The notes: generated by a model not told the origin, from the letters alone. A stretch of DNA of 64,000 bases from Rhizomys pruinosus (GCA_009823505.1 VZQC01013826.1:76926-140925); one strand, 5' to 3'; positions 20,012 through 31,026 are shown, numbered from the stretch's first letter. A program made the numbers and translations.

Positions 20012-20215
20012 CAGCCAAGAGCCAACTATAGTCCACAGCCAGGAACTGGCCCTCTCTTTGATATACAAATAAAGTTTTATTGGAATGAAGTTGTGGCTAG
20101 TCATTTGCATGTTGTCTACAGTGCTTTTGCACTATAGCAACAGATAGGTGCAGGAATAGATGCAACAGAGGCCATTTGGTCCATAAGAGACAAAATATTT
20201 GCTTCCTTCCCCACC
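20012..20215 (+). mobile_element. hAT/Charlie-like DNA transposon fossil
   Basis: The words 'ccaactatagtccacagcc', 'aataaagttttattggaat', 'cagtgcttttgcactatag', 'aacagag' and 'aaaatatttgc' match in order a well-known mammalian non-autonomous hAT element. Terminal repeats are worn away. Ancient and non-functional. Confidence 0.7.
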
Positions 20216-22426
20216 CCCTTTTTTACTGGTTATAAGAAGGAATTGTAAAATAGTTAAGATTTGTCTGTGGGCACCCATTTCCTCTTTCCTGTTGAGGTCT
20301 CAGTGCTGGAACATGTGATGTGTCACTCCTTTACATTCTAAATGGCATGTCCTCCCCAACTCGCCGTCTGTGCTGCTCAGGTGGGCTGCTAATTAGGGCT
20401 GCTCTGGAGGAAGATGAAGGAATTGGAGGCCAGCGGTTCTTAAGTGGGTCTCCCCTGAGCTGGAAGGGAGGGAGTTCTTGGTGTCCATGATTGTAGGAAG
20501 CTTTCTTTGCCACGAGCAGGTACAATGCGGCCCTGCTAAGGGAAAGGGGTGCACAGTACCAGCCTGCATCCACTGTAGGGAACTGACCTCTCAACACAGA
20601 GACCAGCTGGTTACTTTCATAACCCGACCTGAGAGGCACCTCCCACTCAGGCCCTTAGCCTGGGACAACCAAATGTTTCCCACTCTTGCCCATGATTTTC
20701 CACCTGCCCAGAGACTGCTGGCCCCTGGACAGGAATTTCAGGCTGATGGCTGATGGCCTATCTTCATCCTATGTCCACTCCAGCTATCCAGGCTGGTGGT
20801 CCAAGGACTGCTGTCCAGCCCACACTGGTCACCCGAACAAAATGTAGGCCTGTTTTGGCCTGTATGCATGCAAAAAATGATGGCCTGCAATTCTGTAATG
20901 ATGGTAATGGATAATTCAGTTTATTGCCTGCTACAGCCTGCCTTTATAAGCAAAATGACGTCAGCTCCCAGAACCAGTCACAGGCCCCCAATTCTGCACC
21001 ACTGCACACTGCTCCCTCACCCAGCATCATGCACCTGGGCCACATTGTCTGCTTCTTCTTGGGGCAGGATCAGAGAAATCCCCTGACTCTCAGCCACATG
21101 GTGCCCTGAGGGGTGCTAGCTGAGAACTAGCCCCCAATTCAAACTGGATCTTCCTACACATGATGGCCAGCGTTTCTCAGTGCCCCATCCTGACTCCATG
21201 CCAGTCAGTGGTGAACATGAAATCCCTCACTGGGAGGCTGATTTCTATAAATTCTTTATGTGATTCTTACACACCCTTCTGTGTGGCTTCCTACACTCCT
21301 GGTTTATAAGATAGAAGCTGCCTTTAAAGACAGATAGCCAAGAACATGTCTGCCACATAACTAGGTGTCTGCTCTGGTTATAGATAGTTTGCCATGTGTT
21401 TCTTAGATGCTCAGTTACAGAAATGGGGAGAGGAATGGAATGGGGGATGGGCTGCATAGTGAGGGGAAAGGCAGATGGAATCTGTAAAAAGAGCACTATG
21501 GAAGATTCAGGAAGCTTGACTGCCTAGACACAGGAGGAGAAGGAGGAGGGGAAGGACAAGAGAACAAAGGACCAAGTGACTGTCACTAGGGGTGACACTT
21601 CTCCCTTTTTAATGTCTGGAGTGAGTTTGTGTTCCAGCACTCTAGACTTAGTGGTTAAGAAACCTGAACACCTAGCCAGTATTCCCTGCCTGGTAAATGG
21701 ATGCAATCTTCAATCCCCTTTGCACACAGACAATCTGCCTGGGCTGTCTGGGAAGTTTAGAAATGAGGTCTGTGAGCCCAGGCCAGGAGTCTGTCAGGAC
21801 CCACCGCTCCTGGGGTCATCCTTAACCTCAGCTAATGACAATGGACTTTTACAGTGCTGACTTCCCTGTTTGACAGCTAAACCAGTCCTGTGCTGACAGA
21901 TCTTGTCTTGGAAGTGGAAAGGAGTCTTTGATCAGGAGGGTGGGTGGTGGGGTAGCTCTCATGCAGTGTGTGAGCGCACCATGCCAGTTGTTTATGCTGG
22001 ACCAGAGCCTGTGGCTGACATTTTGGCAAGCTGGTGCCTGTAACTGAGAAGCATACAGAAATTGCAACAGAAAGGCAGCAGAGAATGAAAAGCTTTCCAT
22101 TTCTAGTGCGGTCTGGCTGCTGCTCGGGGAGGCGAGGAGGCGCTGAAGGTGGCCGCTGCATAGCAGCCAGGACACCTTAAGTTGTAAGACACCAGTTTGG
22201 AATCTTTATTTTGTGACCCCAGCAATTGGTCCTGCCTGGTGACCAGTCCGTAAATCTGGAACAAGTGTGAGACTATTTAAGTAACTTGATTAAGCACCAT
22301 AAATCAAAGTGGAGCACCTACATTTGCTAATTTTCTGGAGGGTCACAAAACTACACAGATGAGTTCTGAAGGTAAAAACAAACTGTATTTACCTGGTATG
22401 TGACTCATTCTAAACTCACTTTATGC
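20216..22426. other. Long unclassified stretch, SINE-free
   Basis: About 2.2 kb without a recognisable repeat. Open frames of up to 108 codons show no domain, signal peptide or splice context that I recognise. 22250-22345 is AT-rich ('aacttgattaagcaccataa' and neighbours) and could be a conserved non-coding block. Confidence 0.45.
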
Positions 22427-22690
22427 GGCTGGAGAGATGGCTCAGAGGTTAAGAGCACTGACTGCTCTTGCAGAGGACTCAGGTTCGATTCCCAGCACCT
22501 ACATGGCGGCTAAGAACTGTCTTTAAGCTGGGTGTGGTGGCACATGCCTTTAATCCTAGCACTTGGGAGGCAGAGGCAGGCAGATTTCTGTGAGTTCAAG
22601 GCCAGCCTAGTCTACAGAGTGAGTTCCAGGACAGCTGGGGCTATAGGGAGACCCTGTCTCAAACAAATGAACAAACAAACAAAAACTATA
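22427..22690 (+). mobile_element. Composite SINE: B2 head fused to full B1
   Basis: The B2 5' part ('ggctggagagatggctcag' to 'ctaagaactgtctttaa', 22427-22526) passes directly into a complete B1 ('gctgggtgtggtggcacatg', from 22527) with A-rich tail. The usual B2 3' half ('ctccagttcc' onward) is absent on either side of the B1. The same junction recurs at 24051/24052 and 45776/45777. Confidence 0.8.
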
Positions 22691-22975
22691 ATAATCATTC
22701 TGAGTTCATTGTGAAAATATTAACATTAACTGACTTCTGTTGACATCAGACACTGAACTTAATGGGGTAACTTCTTCATAAAGACGTTGCCCCCCACCCA
22801 AATGGATTAACGTCTCCTTCCGTGATCTCGGACTCGTTCTTCAGTGTCACTCCCCGAGTAATAAGCAGAATGACTGCTCAGGGGTCTGAACTCCTGTCAT
22901 TCCCAAGGAAAACCCAAAGTAATTTAGCTCCTTTTAGGATTTCTATGACTCTCAAATAGGTGCTTGAAAGAGTGG
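22691..22975. other. Unclassified unique sequence
   Basis: No repeat or exon recognised. Confidence 0.4.
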
Positions 22976-23335
22976 CTGAGCCTGTAAAGAAAAGGGAAAT
23001 TTATGAAATTTGCAGGAAAATGGGTGGATCTGCAAAGTATTATATAAAGTGAGGTGATCCTGACTCTGAGACAAAAATCACAAGCTCTCTCGTGGGCAGC
23101 AGAAGCTAAATTTTAATGTTTGCATGTATGTAAATGAGGAGGTGTGACTGGATGTAGACTATGAAACTAGATGGGTGGCCAGAGAGGAGCAGGAGGTGCT
23201 GAGAAAGGAGGAGAGGGCCGCAAAGACAGGTGCAGTGAGAGTGGAAGGGAGGCTGCTGGAGGGAGGGATTGGGGGGGGTGAGGTGAAAAGGGAAGAGAGA
23301 GAATCATCAAACCTAATTTTGTTTTTAAAAACCCA
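22976..23335. mobile_element. LINE-1 terminal fragment
   Basis: Text such as 'tgaaatttgcaggaaaatgg', 'gtggatctgcaaagtattat' and 'agtgaggtgatcctgactc' corresponds to a familiar rodent LINE-1 segment ('tgaaatttgcaggcaaatgg ... gagtgaggtaaccc'), followed by the purine-rich part. 63010-63600 carries an opposite-orientation relative. Confidence 0.6.
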
Positions 23336-23895
23336 GGAAGAAACCTCATTCTTTGTGTGCTAAGGGCTAAGCAGAGCAAGTAGTCAAGAAATGTTAACCA
23401 CACCCCCAGAAGCCCTGTCCTTAATGGGGCCCAGTTCATCCTCCTGAAACCCAAGGTCTAGACATGGCAAGCCCGGCACCCCCCACTGCCTTCCATCCAT
23501 CCAGTGGTCAGATGGCAAATGAAGACTGACTGGACAGTGAAGCCCCGGGGGCTGCAGGTAGATCCCCTTCAGTCAGTGGCAGGCACTGGGGCCAAAATGT
23601 AACAGGATATGGACTATGTGGGATTTGCAGAGGCATAGCAGTCCGTGTAGAGGTTTCATGGTATGGGAAAGAAGAAAAATGGGCTGACAACTTGAAGGAA
23701 AGATGAAATGGAAGAAGTCCTCAGGAGAGGGTGACCTTTGCAGAGGAAACCCGGTTTCCGGCTCCTCTAGATGACTCTCACTGCCTCCTCTTACTGGGGA
23801 GTCCCCAGTATCCCCCACCTTGACTGTGAGTGTGCTCAGGGTTTCGCACACACACTTGACCTTGGGCTGCCCTGGCCGCACCTCTTCCATCCCCC
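23336..23895. other. Unclassified unique sequence
   Basis: No repeat or exon recognised. Confidence 0.4.
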
Positions 23896-23898
23896 ATC

Positions 23899-24154
23899 TT
23901 TTTTTTTTTTTTTTTTTGAGACAGGGTCTCCCTGTAGCCCCAGCCGTCCTGGAACTCACTCTGTAGACCAGGCTGGCCTTGAACTCACAGAGATCCGCCT
24001 GCCTCTGCCTCCCAAGTGCTGGAATTAAAGGCTTGTGCTACCATGCCTGGCTTAAAAACAGTTCTTAGTCACCATGCCGGTGCTGGGAATCAAACCCAGG
24101 TCCACTATAAGAGCAGTCGGAGCTCTTAACCACTGAGCCATCTCTCCAGCCCAT
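23899..24154 (-). mobile_element. Composite SINE: B2 head fused to full B1, copy 2
   Basis: Antisense B1 with a 19-base T tail (23899-24051) meets the antisense B2 5' part (24052 to about 24153) at 'cctggc' / 'ttaaaaacagttcttag'. On the minus strand the order is B2 head, 'aagaactgtttttaa', then 'gccaggcatgg' of B1. The B2 3' half is missing. Same architecture as 22427-22690 and 45620-45880. Confidence 0.8.
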
Positions 24155-24258
24155 GTTTTCCTCCCTTCTATAATGTACACGGCTGTAGAAACTCCACAAG
24201 ATAGCACTTGAAAGAGTCTAAATAATGCATCCCCTCCCTTAAAAAGTCATACCGAACT

Positions 24259-24416
24259 GCCGGGCATGGTGGCACATGCCTTTAATCCCAGCACTCGGGA
24301 GGCAGAAGCAGGTGGATCTTTGTGAGTTCAAGGCCAGCCTGGTCTACATAGCGAGCTCCAGGCCACCTGGGACTAAAGGGAGACCCTGCCTCAAAAAAAA
24401 AAAAAAGACACACACA
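24259..24416 (+). mobile_element. B1 SINE with 18-bp target duplication
   Basis: Complete B1 from 'gccgggcatggtggcacatg' to 'gggagaccctgcctc' plus A-tail. The exact duplication AAAAAGTCATACCGAACT lies at 24241-24258 and 24417-24434, showing a fairly recent insertion. Confidence 0.98.
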
Positions 24417-24434
24417 AAAAAGTCATACCGAACT

Positions 24435-24629
24435 TATTTTAAAAATCTAGAAACACATGTAACTACTTATTTTTCATTTTTCTAGATTCGTTCGATTCCC
24501 GGCACCTTCCCACTCCCTTTGCTTACAAAACCTTGAATCTACCAGAAAATTCCCATACCTCAAAACATTCTCTAAAGATGGCCAGAAGAAAACACAAACC
24601 TGGTCCCCTAGGAAAGAAATGGAAGATGT
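24435..24629. other. Unclassified unique sequence
   Basis: No repeat or exon recognised. Confidence 0.4.
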
Positions 24630-24836
24630 AAAGATGGCTGCAGAATGTAAAGACGGCTGCCTGCTTCTCTGCCCTCAGGAGGCCGCCATCTTGGGCTAAG
24701 GCTGGGGTGGGGAGAATTGGGTGCTGGGCACAGTGAATCCACTCCTGCTTCCCCACTGGTACTAAGGGGTTGTCTTCCACTGGACACGTGACCAGCAGCT
24801 GTCCGTTCTTACTGTCACGCGTCACTAGTCACGTGC
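24630..24836. promoter_or_regulatory. Candidate regulatory cluster: YY1-like and E-box motifs
   Basis: Three YY1-type motifs (AAGATGGCTGC at 24631-24641, AAGACGGCTGC at 24650-24660, and reversed GCCGCCATCTTGG near 24682-24694) are followed by two CACGTG E-boxes (24785-24790 and 24830-24835) and ACGCGT between them. The block is free of repeats and less CpG-poor than its surroundings. There is no TATA box or recognised first exon, so enhancer or weak promoter are both guesses. Confidence 0.4.
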
Positions 24837-25619
24837 CCATCCCAGCCTCACTTCAGGATGGAGGTCCGTGCTCTGCAGTCGCTCAATGCTGCCTTAAATG
24901 AGCAAGGATTCTCTGGAACTCCTTGTTTTAGTAACAGTCATCCGTCCACTTTGTGGTTCCTTGGGGAATGTAGTTATCTCATCTGCCGAAAATGTCAATG
25001 ACTGGTTAATTCTGGACTGACCACCAACACAACGGTGTGGGAGTTGAGGATGAAGACTTTTTTCCACCTTTATTTCCTCTCTCTGAATAAATCTGGCAGT
25101 CTTGAAGTCTCTGGTGTCTCCATACCCACTTCCGCTTTGAAACTCCCTTGATGGGAAAAGCATGTTTGGATGCTGATTAAAGACACGCCTGGCCAGTGCC
25201 CGGCTGTTAGAAACTGCGAGGATTCCCCCATGTTGTCTTAGCTTCATTTTCTGCAAAGTCACAAGAATCAGTCCATGAACATTTTAAGCTATTTCCCACT
25301 GGGAATAGTTGGGCCTTCATTTATCTTGGTCTTGTTTTGTTTTGTTTTGTTTTGTTTTGTTTTCTACCAAGAGGATCAAGGTTTGGGGACAAGAAGATAT
25401 CATAATAGTTTTTATTTTCTCCATGAATAAGACATCCTGTACTTTACATCTGACCATCACGATTTCTTTTTAAAGTTCTGAACTCTTCCAGTGTCATGTC
25501 CATTACAAGATTTAACACAAGCTTTTGTTCAGAGGATGTAGTTCTCCATAATTCTGTTTAAAGAAATATAATCCGAAGTGACTACCTCTTCTCTAGAAAA
25601 CCCAATTGACCCATGATTT
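24837..25619. other. Unclassified, with a (TTTTG)n run
   Basis: A pure (TTTTG)6-type run lies at 25332-25362. No repeat family, exon or RNA recognised otherwise. Confidence 0.5.
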
Positions 25620-25945
25620 CTTAACATTTTGCTGGAGTTAAGGGTTTCCTAAGGGTTTAGTCCCTGGGTGATGGGACCTGAAGGAGCTGAGACTTGGTAG
25701 GAAGTCTTTAGATGACATGAGGCAAACTCTCAGTAGAGACTGTGGAATCCAGGGGCCCCTTCCTCACCCTCCTCTGTTTCCTGGTTCCCCCACATCCAGC
25801 AGCCTCACTAGAGAGAGGCCCAGAGCAGCAGCCCCTATCAGTGTCCTACAGAACCCCCTACACATCAGCCAAAATGAACCTTTTCTTTTTGTAAATTTTC
25901 TCACTTATTTCATTATAGTAACAGAAAGCTCACTAACACACCTAT
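25620..25945 (+). mobile_element. MaLR-like (MLT/MST-type) LTR end, old
   Basis: 'gtccctgggtgatgggacct', 'agtctttagatgacatgagg', 'ttcctggttcccccacatcc' and the closing 'cattatagtaacagaaagc' plus 'tcactaacaca' follow the order of old ERVL-MaLR LTRs. Heavily diverged, so the class is tentative. Confidence 0.45.
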
Positions 25946-26147
25946 AAAATGGTATTTTTCTGTCAATTACTAACTTCTACCAACTTATTATTTATTTGAC
26001 CACTACCAGTAGTTAATTACCTTTTCTTTTAGGGGAAGAGGCTACACCTTCTTAATATTTAAATATTCTAGTCACTAAAAAATGGTGTTCCTGGGACTTA
26101 GCCAATTGAATGAGTGTGCAATTTTATATTAAATAGTCTCCTCGGTC

Positions 26148-26280
26148 GGGTGTGATGGCACATAACTTCAGTCCCAGCACTCAGGACTCAGGAGGCAGAG
26201 GCAGGAGGGTCTCTGGGAGACTGAGACCAACTGGGTATAGGAAGACCCCATCTCAAAAAGGAAAAAAGAAAAAGAACCTG
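26148..26280 (+). mobile_element. B1-like SINE, diverged
   Basis: 'gggtgtgatggcacataact', 'cccagcactcagg', 'aggaggcagaggcagg', then 'gaccccatctcaaaa'. A short local duplication 'actcagg' 'actcagg' is present. Confidence 0.85.
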
Positions 26281-26285
26281 TCTTG

Positions 26286-26520
26286 GGGCTGCAGAGATGG
26301 CTCAGCAGTTAAGAGCACTGACTGCTCTTGTAGAGGACCCAGGCTCAGTTTTAGCACCGACACGGTGGCTAACAACTGTCTGCAAACCCAGTTAAAGGGA
26401 TTCAGTGCTCTTTTTTGGTCTCGGTGAACACTAAATGCATGTGGTGCAGTTCTGTATACAGGCAGGCAAACACTCATACAAAATACAAATAAAATGTATA
26501 AATACAAATACAAATAAAAT
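26286..26520 (+). mobile_element. B2-type SINE, sense
   Basis: Head 'ggggctgcagagatggctca', 'gcagttaagagcactgactg', middle part altered ('aacccagttaaagggattc'), and a tail of AAATAC repeats up to about 26520. Confidence 0.88.
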
Positions 26521-26986
26521 ACTGTCTTATGTGCAGGATCACAGTAGGGATGACCCAGACTCACTAGTCAGACGTAACCCTTCCTAAGCTCCGTATCAAG
26601 ACACCTCAGACAAAGAAAGAAAATGGCAAAGTGGGAGAGTCCACGTGTCCACATTTCCAGCTCCCAAAGGATTAAAAACAAAATAGTGTGTTCCTTAGGG
26701 AGACTTTCTTCCCCAAAATATTAAGAAAGTCCTTCCTGGCCCTGGAAACTGCTCCTTGCGTGGAGAATTGCACAGTGAGGGCTGCAGCGCCAGGAGTGGG
26801 GGAAGTGTTGGGGAAAGACGCCAACGCCTCACCAAGCAGTGTGCAAAAAACAAAGATGGCTCTCCCAGCCGGGAGCCCCAGGCTGAGCTTCATCTCCCCT
26901 GAGCACAGGGCAGGTTACAGGAAAGGCCGGCAACAGGCCAGGGCAGCTGGCAAGGAGCACTGAGGTGTGAAGAGATGAGACCAAGG
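26521..26986. other. Unclassified unique sequence
   Basis: No repeat or exon recognised. Opposing frames of 73-91 codons overlap here without any recognised domain. Confidence 0.4.
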
Positions 26987-27195
26987 GCCAGTGAGATGGC
27001 TCAGCTAGAAAAGGTGATTGCTGCCAAGGCTGATGACCCGAGTTCAAGCCCCAGGATCCATATAATAGGTGAGAACTGACTCTTGAAAATTATCTTCTGA
27101 ATTCCACATATACACTGTGATATATGCTACATATACACTGTGATACATGCTACATATACATACACAAAATAATAAATATAACACTTTTTAAATCT
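26987..27195 (+). mobile_element. B2/RSINE-type SINE with AT-rich tail
   Basis: 'gggccagtgagatggctcag', 'tgctgccaaggctgatgacc', 'gagttcaagccccaggatcc', then a tail with two copies of 'acatatacactgtgatayat' and AATAAATA. Confidence 0.82.
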
Positions 27196-27319
27196 TTAAA
27201 AAATGTAGAGGCAAGATCAAGAGGAACCTTTGAAAGATTACAAGGAACTGTGCCCTCATGAATAGATTAATCTATTTACTGCTTAATGCATTTATGGATG
27301 ATATTGAGTGTGGGTCTTT

Positions 27320-27592
27320 TTTTTAATGCAGTTCTTTTTAAAATTCTTTTTTAATTTTATTTATTTTTGTATGTGTATGTACAAAATGTACTGTCTGCAT
27401 GCAGGTCTGTGCACCCGTGTCATGCAATACCTTGGAGGTCAGAAGAGGGCCTCGGATTCCCCTGGAACTGGAGTTCTCCTGGAATTGGAGTTACAGATGG
27501 TTCTCGGCCGCCATGTGGGTGCCAGGGATCGAACCCAGGTCCTCTGCAAGAGCAGTCGGCGCTCTCAACCACTAGGCCATCTCTCCAGCCCT
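27320..27592 (-). mobile_element. B2 SINE (17-bp-duplication subtype), antisense
   Basis: Minus-strand head 'gggctggagagatggcctag', box B-like 'gggttcgatccctggcacc', and the duplicated 'ctccaattccaggaga' / 'actccagttccagggga'. T-rich left end with ATTTT steps. Little diverged. Confidence 0.95.
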
Positions 27593-27796
27593 GAGTATAG
27601 GTCTTATACAAACCAGCCTGTCAATGTCTCTGGCCTATAGGCCTCTGACCATATGATGCCCTGAATTGCTTGGAACTTCACTGTGAGCCTCACCCCACCA
27701 GTAAGTCACCCTTCACTAGATGTGGTTTATGACCTTGATCCTCCCAGTCTCTGTAAGCTTAATGAACTTTCATCCCTTATAAATTATCTAGTTGTG
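27593..27796. other. Unclassified unique sequence
   Basis: Nothing recognised between the two B2 elements. Confidence 0.4.
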
Positions 27797-27956
27797 GGGG
27801 CTGGAGAGATGGCTCAGCAGTTGAGCACTGACTGCTCTTGCAGAGGACCTAAGTTCAATTTCCAGCACCTACCTGAGAGCTAGCAACCATCCATAACTCC
27901 AGTCCCAGGGGAATTCAATGCCCTCTTCTGACCTGCATGGGCATTGCACAACATGG

Positions 27957-28004
<48 letters not shown>

Positions 28005-28048
28005 GTGTATGCAGGCCCATACACACATACACATAAAATAAAGAAAAA
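27797..28048 (+). mobile_element. B2-type SINE with internal (TG)n
   Basis: 'ggggctggagagatggctca', 'gcagttgagcactgactg', 'cataactccagtcccagggg', 'ccctcttctgacctgcatgg', a (TG)n run at 27956-28010, and tail 'acataaaataaagaaaaaaa'. The repeat grew in the TG/CA-rich part of the SINE. Confidence 0.92.
27956..28010 (+). repeat. (TG)n microsatellite
   Basis: About 27 alternating TG units with a single GC interruption near 27999, inside a B2. Confidence 0.98.
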
Positions 28049-28225
28049 AATAGCCAAGCATGGTGACACATGCCTTTAATCCTAGCACTTGGGAGGCAGA
28101 GGCAGGTGGGTCTCTGTGAGTTCAAGGCCAGCCTGGTCTACAGAGCAAGTTCCAGGCCAGCTAAGGCTACAGGGAGACCCTGTCTCAAAAACACCAAAAA
28201 AATAAAAAAAATAAAAAATAAACTA
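28049..28225 (+). mobile_element. B1 SINE following a B2
   Basis: Complete B1 from 'tagccaagcatggtgacac' to 'gggagaccctgtctc' and an AAT-rich A-tail. It abuts the B2 tail like the 19199 copy. Confidence 0.95.
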
Positions 28226-28599
28226 CCCAGTCAGTGTTATTCAGTTATAGCAACAGAAAAGAACTTAAGATACCATGTAAGCAAGAAAATTATTCTATTT
28301 GGAATATAGGCAATTTACTAGTTCTTGATTATCTGTGATATTGTGAAGCACAATTTCTCTGGTCTAAGGAATCCAAACTCAGAGACAGTACTTTGCCCAA
28401 GGCAGTAGCTCTAATATCTCCACCCACCAAAACATTTCAGTAGACTGATTTGAATGCTTAAGTCCTGATTCTGTTGAACATGATCGACTGAGCTTCCACG
28501 GGGAGCAGAGCAGAATATAATCTACCACAGGCCTCACAAACAGCAGGCTCGCAGGAAAGTTTGTTGAATGAAGGAATGGACTGACAGGAGGAATGTCTA
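28226..28599. other. Unclassified unique sequence
   Basis: No repeat or exon recognised. Confidence 0.4.
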
Positions 28600-28750
28600 C
28601 TCTTGGCTCTGCCATTAATTACATGGGCTTGGGCAGGTCACATAACCACTTTATCATCATCCCTCTGACCAATAAAACCTCAATGTTCTCATCTGTAAAA
28701 CAAGGAGGTTGAACTATTGGACCTCTAAGGTCCCTTCCAACTCCAGAATT
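28600..28750 (+). mobile_element. MIR-family SINE
   Basis: 'ctctgccattaattacatg', 'ggcttgggcaggtcacataa', 'gttctcatctgtaaaacaag' and 'aaggtcccttccaactcc' follow the MIR core and 3' region. An ancient mammalian SINE, useful as an orthology anchor. Confidence 0.75.
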
Positions 28751-29247
28751 CCAGAATATGCATGATTTATTTTGTGTAGTTTCTGAGTCATTCCAGATTG
28801 ACAGTGTTGGAATTGTGCAGCATGGAGAAATATGTTCTCTAGGTTTTGCAGAAGGAAGGGCTCAGGGCTTTCAACACCCCTTTAATTCCACCAAGCATGT
28901 AATGCATGCCTAGTAACGAACAGGAACACCCCAGGGTACACACTGGGCAAATAGAAGCTTCCTTCCTGCTCCAAGGAAACTGACTTTCAGTCATGAAGCA
29001 GTCAGCTTCATAGAGGAAGCAAGACCTGAGTTAATGGGTTAGATGTCAAAGAGAAAAGAACGTCACATTAAATACGACAGGTTCTGCTTTGGGCTATAAT
29101 ATTTATTTCTCCTGTAAAAATCACAGGTCTGCAGAAAACATCAGGCTCAAGGCTCAGGATCTAAATCAGCACCAGGTGTGGTTCTTTGGACACTCACCTT
29201 GAATTCCATACTTTACCTGAGGACCAATAAATGCAGCTGTCTACCCC
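28751..29247. other. Unclassified unique sequence
   Basis: No repeat or exon recognised. Confidence 0.4.
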
Positions 29248-29249
29248 CA

Positions 29250-29289
<40 letters not shown>
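29250..29289 (+). repeat. (CA)n microsatellite
   Basis: About 20 CA units. Confidence 0.98.
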
Positions 29290-29291
<2 letters not shown>

Positions 29292-29569
29292 GATAATCTG
29301 AACATGGTACAAATCTTAATATTTAGAGTAGACATGTCCATGTGAGAAAGGGAATATAGGAGGCACTTAGCAGAGGCTAGGTTGTAGCATCTAGAAACAT
29401 CTATCTGGTGCATCCCTAGGTGCCTCCCCACAGCTCGGTTCTGCTTCCTGGGAAGTGGCTTTGACATCCCTTGGCTCTGATATCTGGGTCCCAATCTCTA
29501 TGTCATCTTCCTGATCCACAGAGACAGATCATGTTTTCAATAGTATCTTCTTAGCATACACCTATCTGT

Positions 29570-29722
29570 AAAGGGTTAGGATTCCTATGTAATCCCAGCA
29601 CTTGGGAGGCAGAGGCAGGCAGATCTCTATGAAATCTAGGCTAACCTGTTCTACATAGTGGGGTTCCAGGCCAACTGGGGCTATAGGGAGACCCTGCCTA
29701 AAAAAAACAAACAAAACAAATG
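29570..29722 (+). mobile_element. B1 SINE, 5' degraded
   Basis: 'atgtaatcccagcacttggg', 'aggcagaggcaggcagatc', 'gggagaccctgcct' and an A-rich AAAC tail. The B1 head is missing or altered. Confidence 0.9.
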
Positions 29723-29726
29723 AAAA

Positions 29727-29855
29727 AGTGCCAGATGTGGTAGCACGTGCCTTTAATCCCAGCACTTAGAACTCTGTGAGTTCAAGGCCAGTTTGGTCTA
29801 CATAGTAAGTTCCAGACCAGCTAGCATTACATAGTGAAACCTTACCTCCAAAAAA
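29727..29855 (+). mobile_element. B1 SINE with internal deletion
   Basis: 'gccagatgtggtagcacgtg', 'cctttaatcccagcactta', then it jumps to 'gaactctgtgagttcaagg', losing the 'gggaggcagaggcagg' box. It ends 'gaaaccttacctcc'. Two B1 copies thus lie in tandem. Confidence 0.88.
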
Positions 29856-29866
29856 TGTATGGGTGG

Positions 29867-30180
29867 GCTAGAAAGATGGCTCAGTAAGTGAAGTGTTCAC
29901 CATGCAAGCATGAGGTCTGGAGTTGAGATCCCAGAGCCTATGTAAAAAGTGATGTAGAGTGGAGTGTGGCTGTAATCCCAGTGCTGGGAAGGGGAGAGAG
30001 GCAGATCTCTGGAGCTCACCAGCCAGCCCAGCTGAATCAGTGAGCTCCATGTTCAGTGATGACCTTGTCTCAGAAAAAAAAATGGGGTGGAAAATGACTG
30101 AAGAAGACACCCAACATTGACCTCATATATACATATGTATGCATACATGCATATAACACACACACACACATACACACATG
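29867..30180 (+). mobile_element. B4/RSINE-type composite SINE
   Basis: tRNA-like head 'gggctagaaagatggctcag', then a B1-like part ('gtggctgtaatcccagtgct', 'ggcagatctctggagctc'), then 'aagacacccaacattgacct' and a CA-rich tail. The same arrangement occurs at 51447-51775. It differs from the B2-B1 composites because the join lies later and the B1 part is diverged. Confidence 0.75.
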
Positions 30181-30419
30181 TTCACAAGATTCCTGCATAT
30201 CTATTTATAATTGACTCCATTAGACAAAATCCACATTCATGCAGGCATTACACTCATACACAAAAAATAAAAATTGTACATATGAAGAAATCCTTCTGTT
30301 GAACTGTGCTTCTGCCGGAACACTCCTCTGATTTGTTAGCAAACTCTGTCTAAAAGGCTCAAAAAAAAAATCACTGTAGGTTTTCATGAGGTCCTTGTAT
30401 TATTGTATTCTTTTTTACC
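30181..30419. other. Unclassified sequence
   Basis: No repeat or exon recognised beyond the CA-rich tail of the preceding SINE. Confidence 0.4.
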
Positions 30420-30642
30420 TTACTTTATTTCTGTTTTATGTGTCTGGGTGTTTTGCCTACATGTGTGTATATATACCATGTTGTGCAGTGCCTGTGGAAA
30501 CCAGAAGAAGGCACTAGAACCCCTGGAACTGGAGTTGCAGGTGGTTGTTAGCCATCATGTGGGTGCTGTGACCCAAACCTAGATCCTCTACAACAGTAGC
30601 CAGTGCTATTAACTAGCTGAGCCATCTTTTTGGGAAGCTATA
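30420..30642 (-). mobile_element. B2-type SINE, antisense, old
   Basis: Words 'gtgtctgggtgttttgcct', 'ccctggaactggagttgcag', 'atcatgtgggtgctgtgacc' and 'gctgagccatctttttgg' are an antisense B2/B3. Diverged head. Confidence 0.85.
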
Positions 30643-31013
30643 CCAAATGCTGACAGTGACAACAACTCAGAAATCCACTCAGACTCAAGGGGAAGGAAAT
30701 TATACTTCACCCCTCAGTGGTAATGGAACAGGGTTCTAGAAGAATATGTGGTTCAGGGGATGTTATAGTGGACTTCTTTGTAAAATACACCTGAGGTACA
30801 GACTGTGGAAGACGTGGGGATGGTGTGTGTGAAGTGCTTGTCACCTACCCTGACACTTGTGTGGTAGTGGCTAAACAAGTTATTGTTATTGTCACTTAGG
30901 ACACTGTGATTGCTTGTATCATTCTGTGGAGTTTTCTTCTGAGCATGAACTGTTAAAATAACTTACTGTCTTTAATTGCTGATAAAATTACAGCCCTTTA
31001 GAGCTAGACTGTA
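30643..31013. other. Unclassified unique sequence
   Basis: No repeat or exon recognised. Confidence 0.4.
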
Positions 31014-31026
31014 GAATGCCAATCTC

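Noticed and set aside
24600..24900. CpG island promoter
   Set aside because: CpG density is only locally raised and the stretch is too short and not GC-rich enough. Kept only as a motif cluster.
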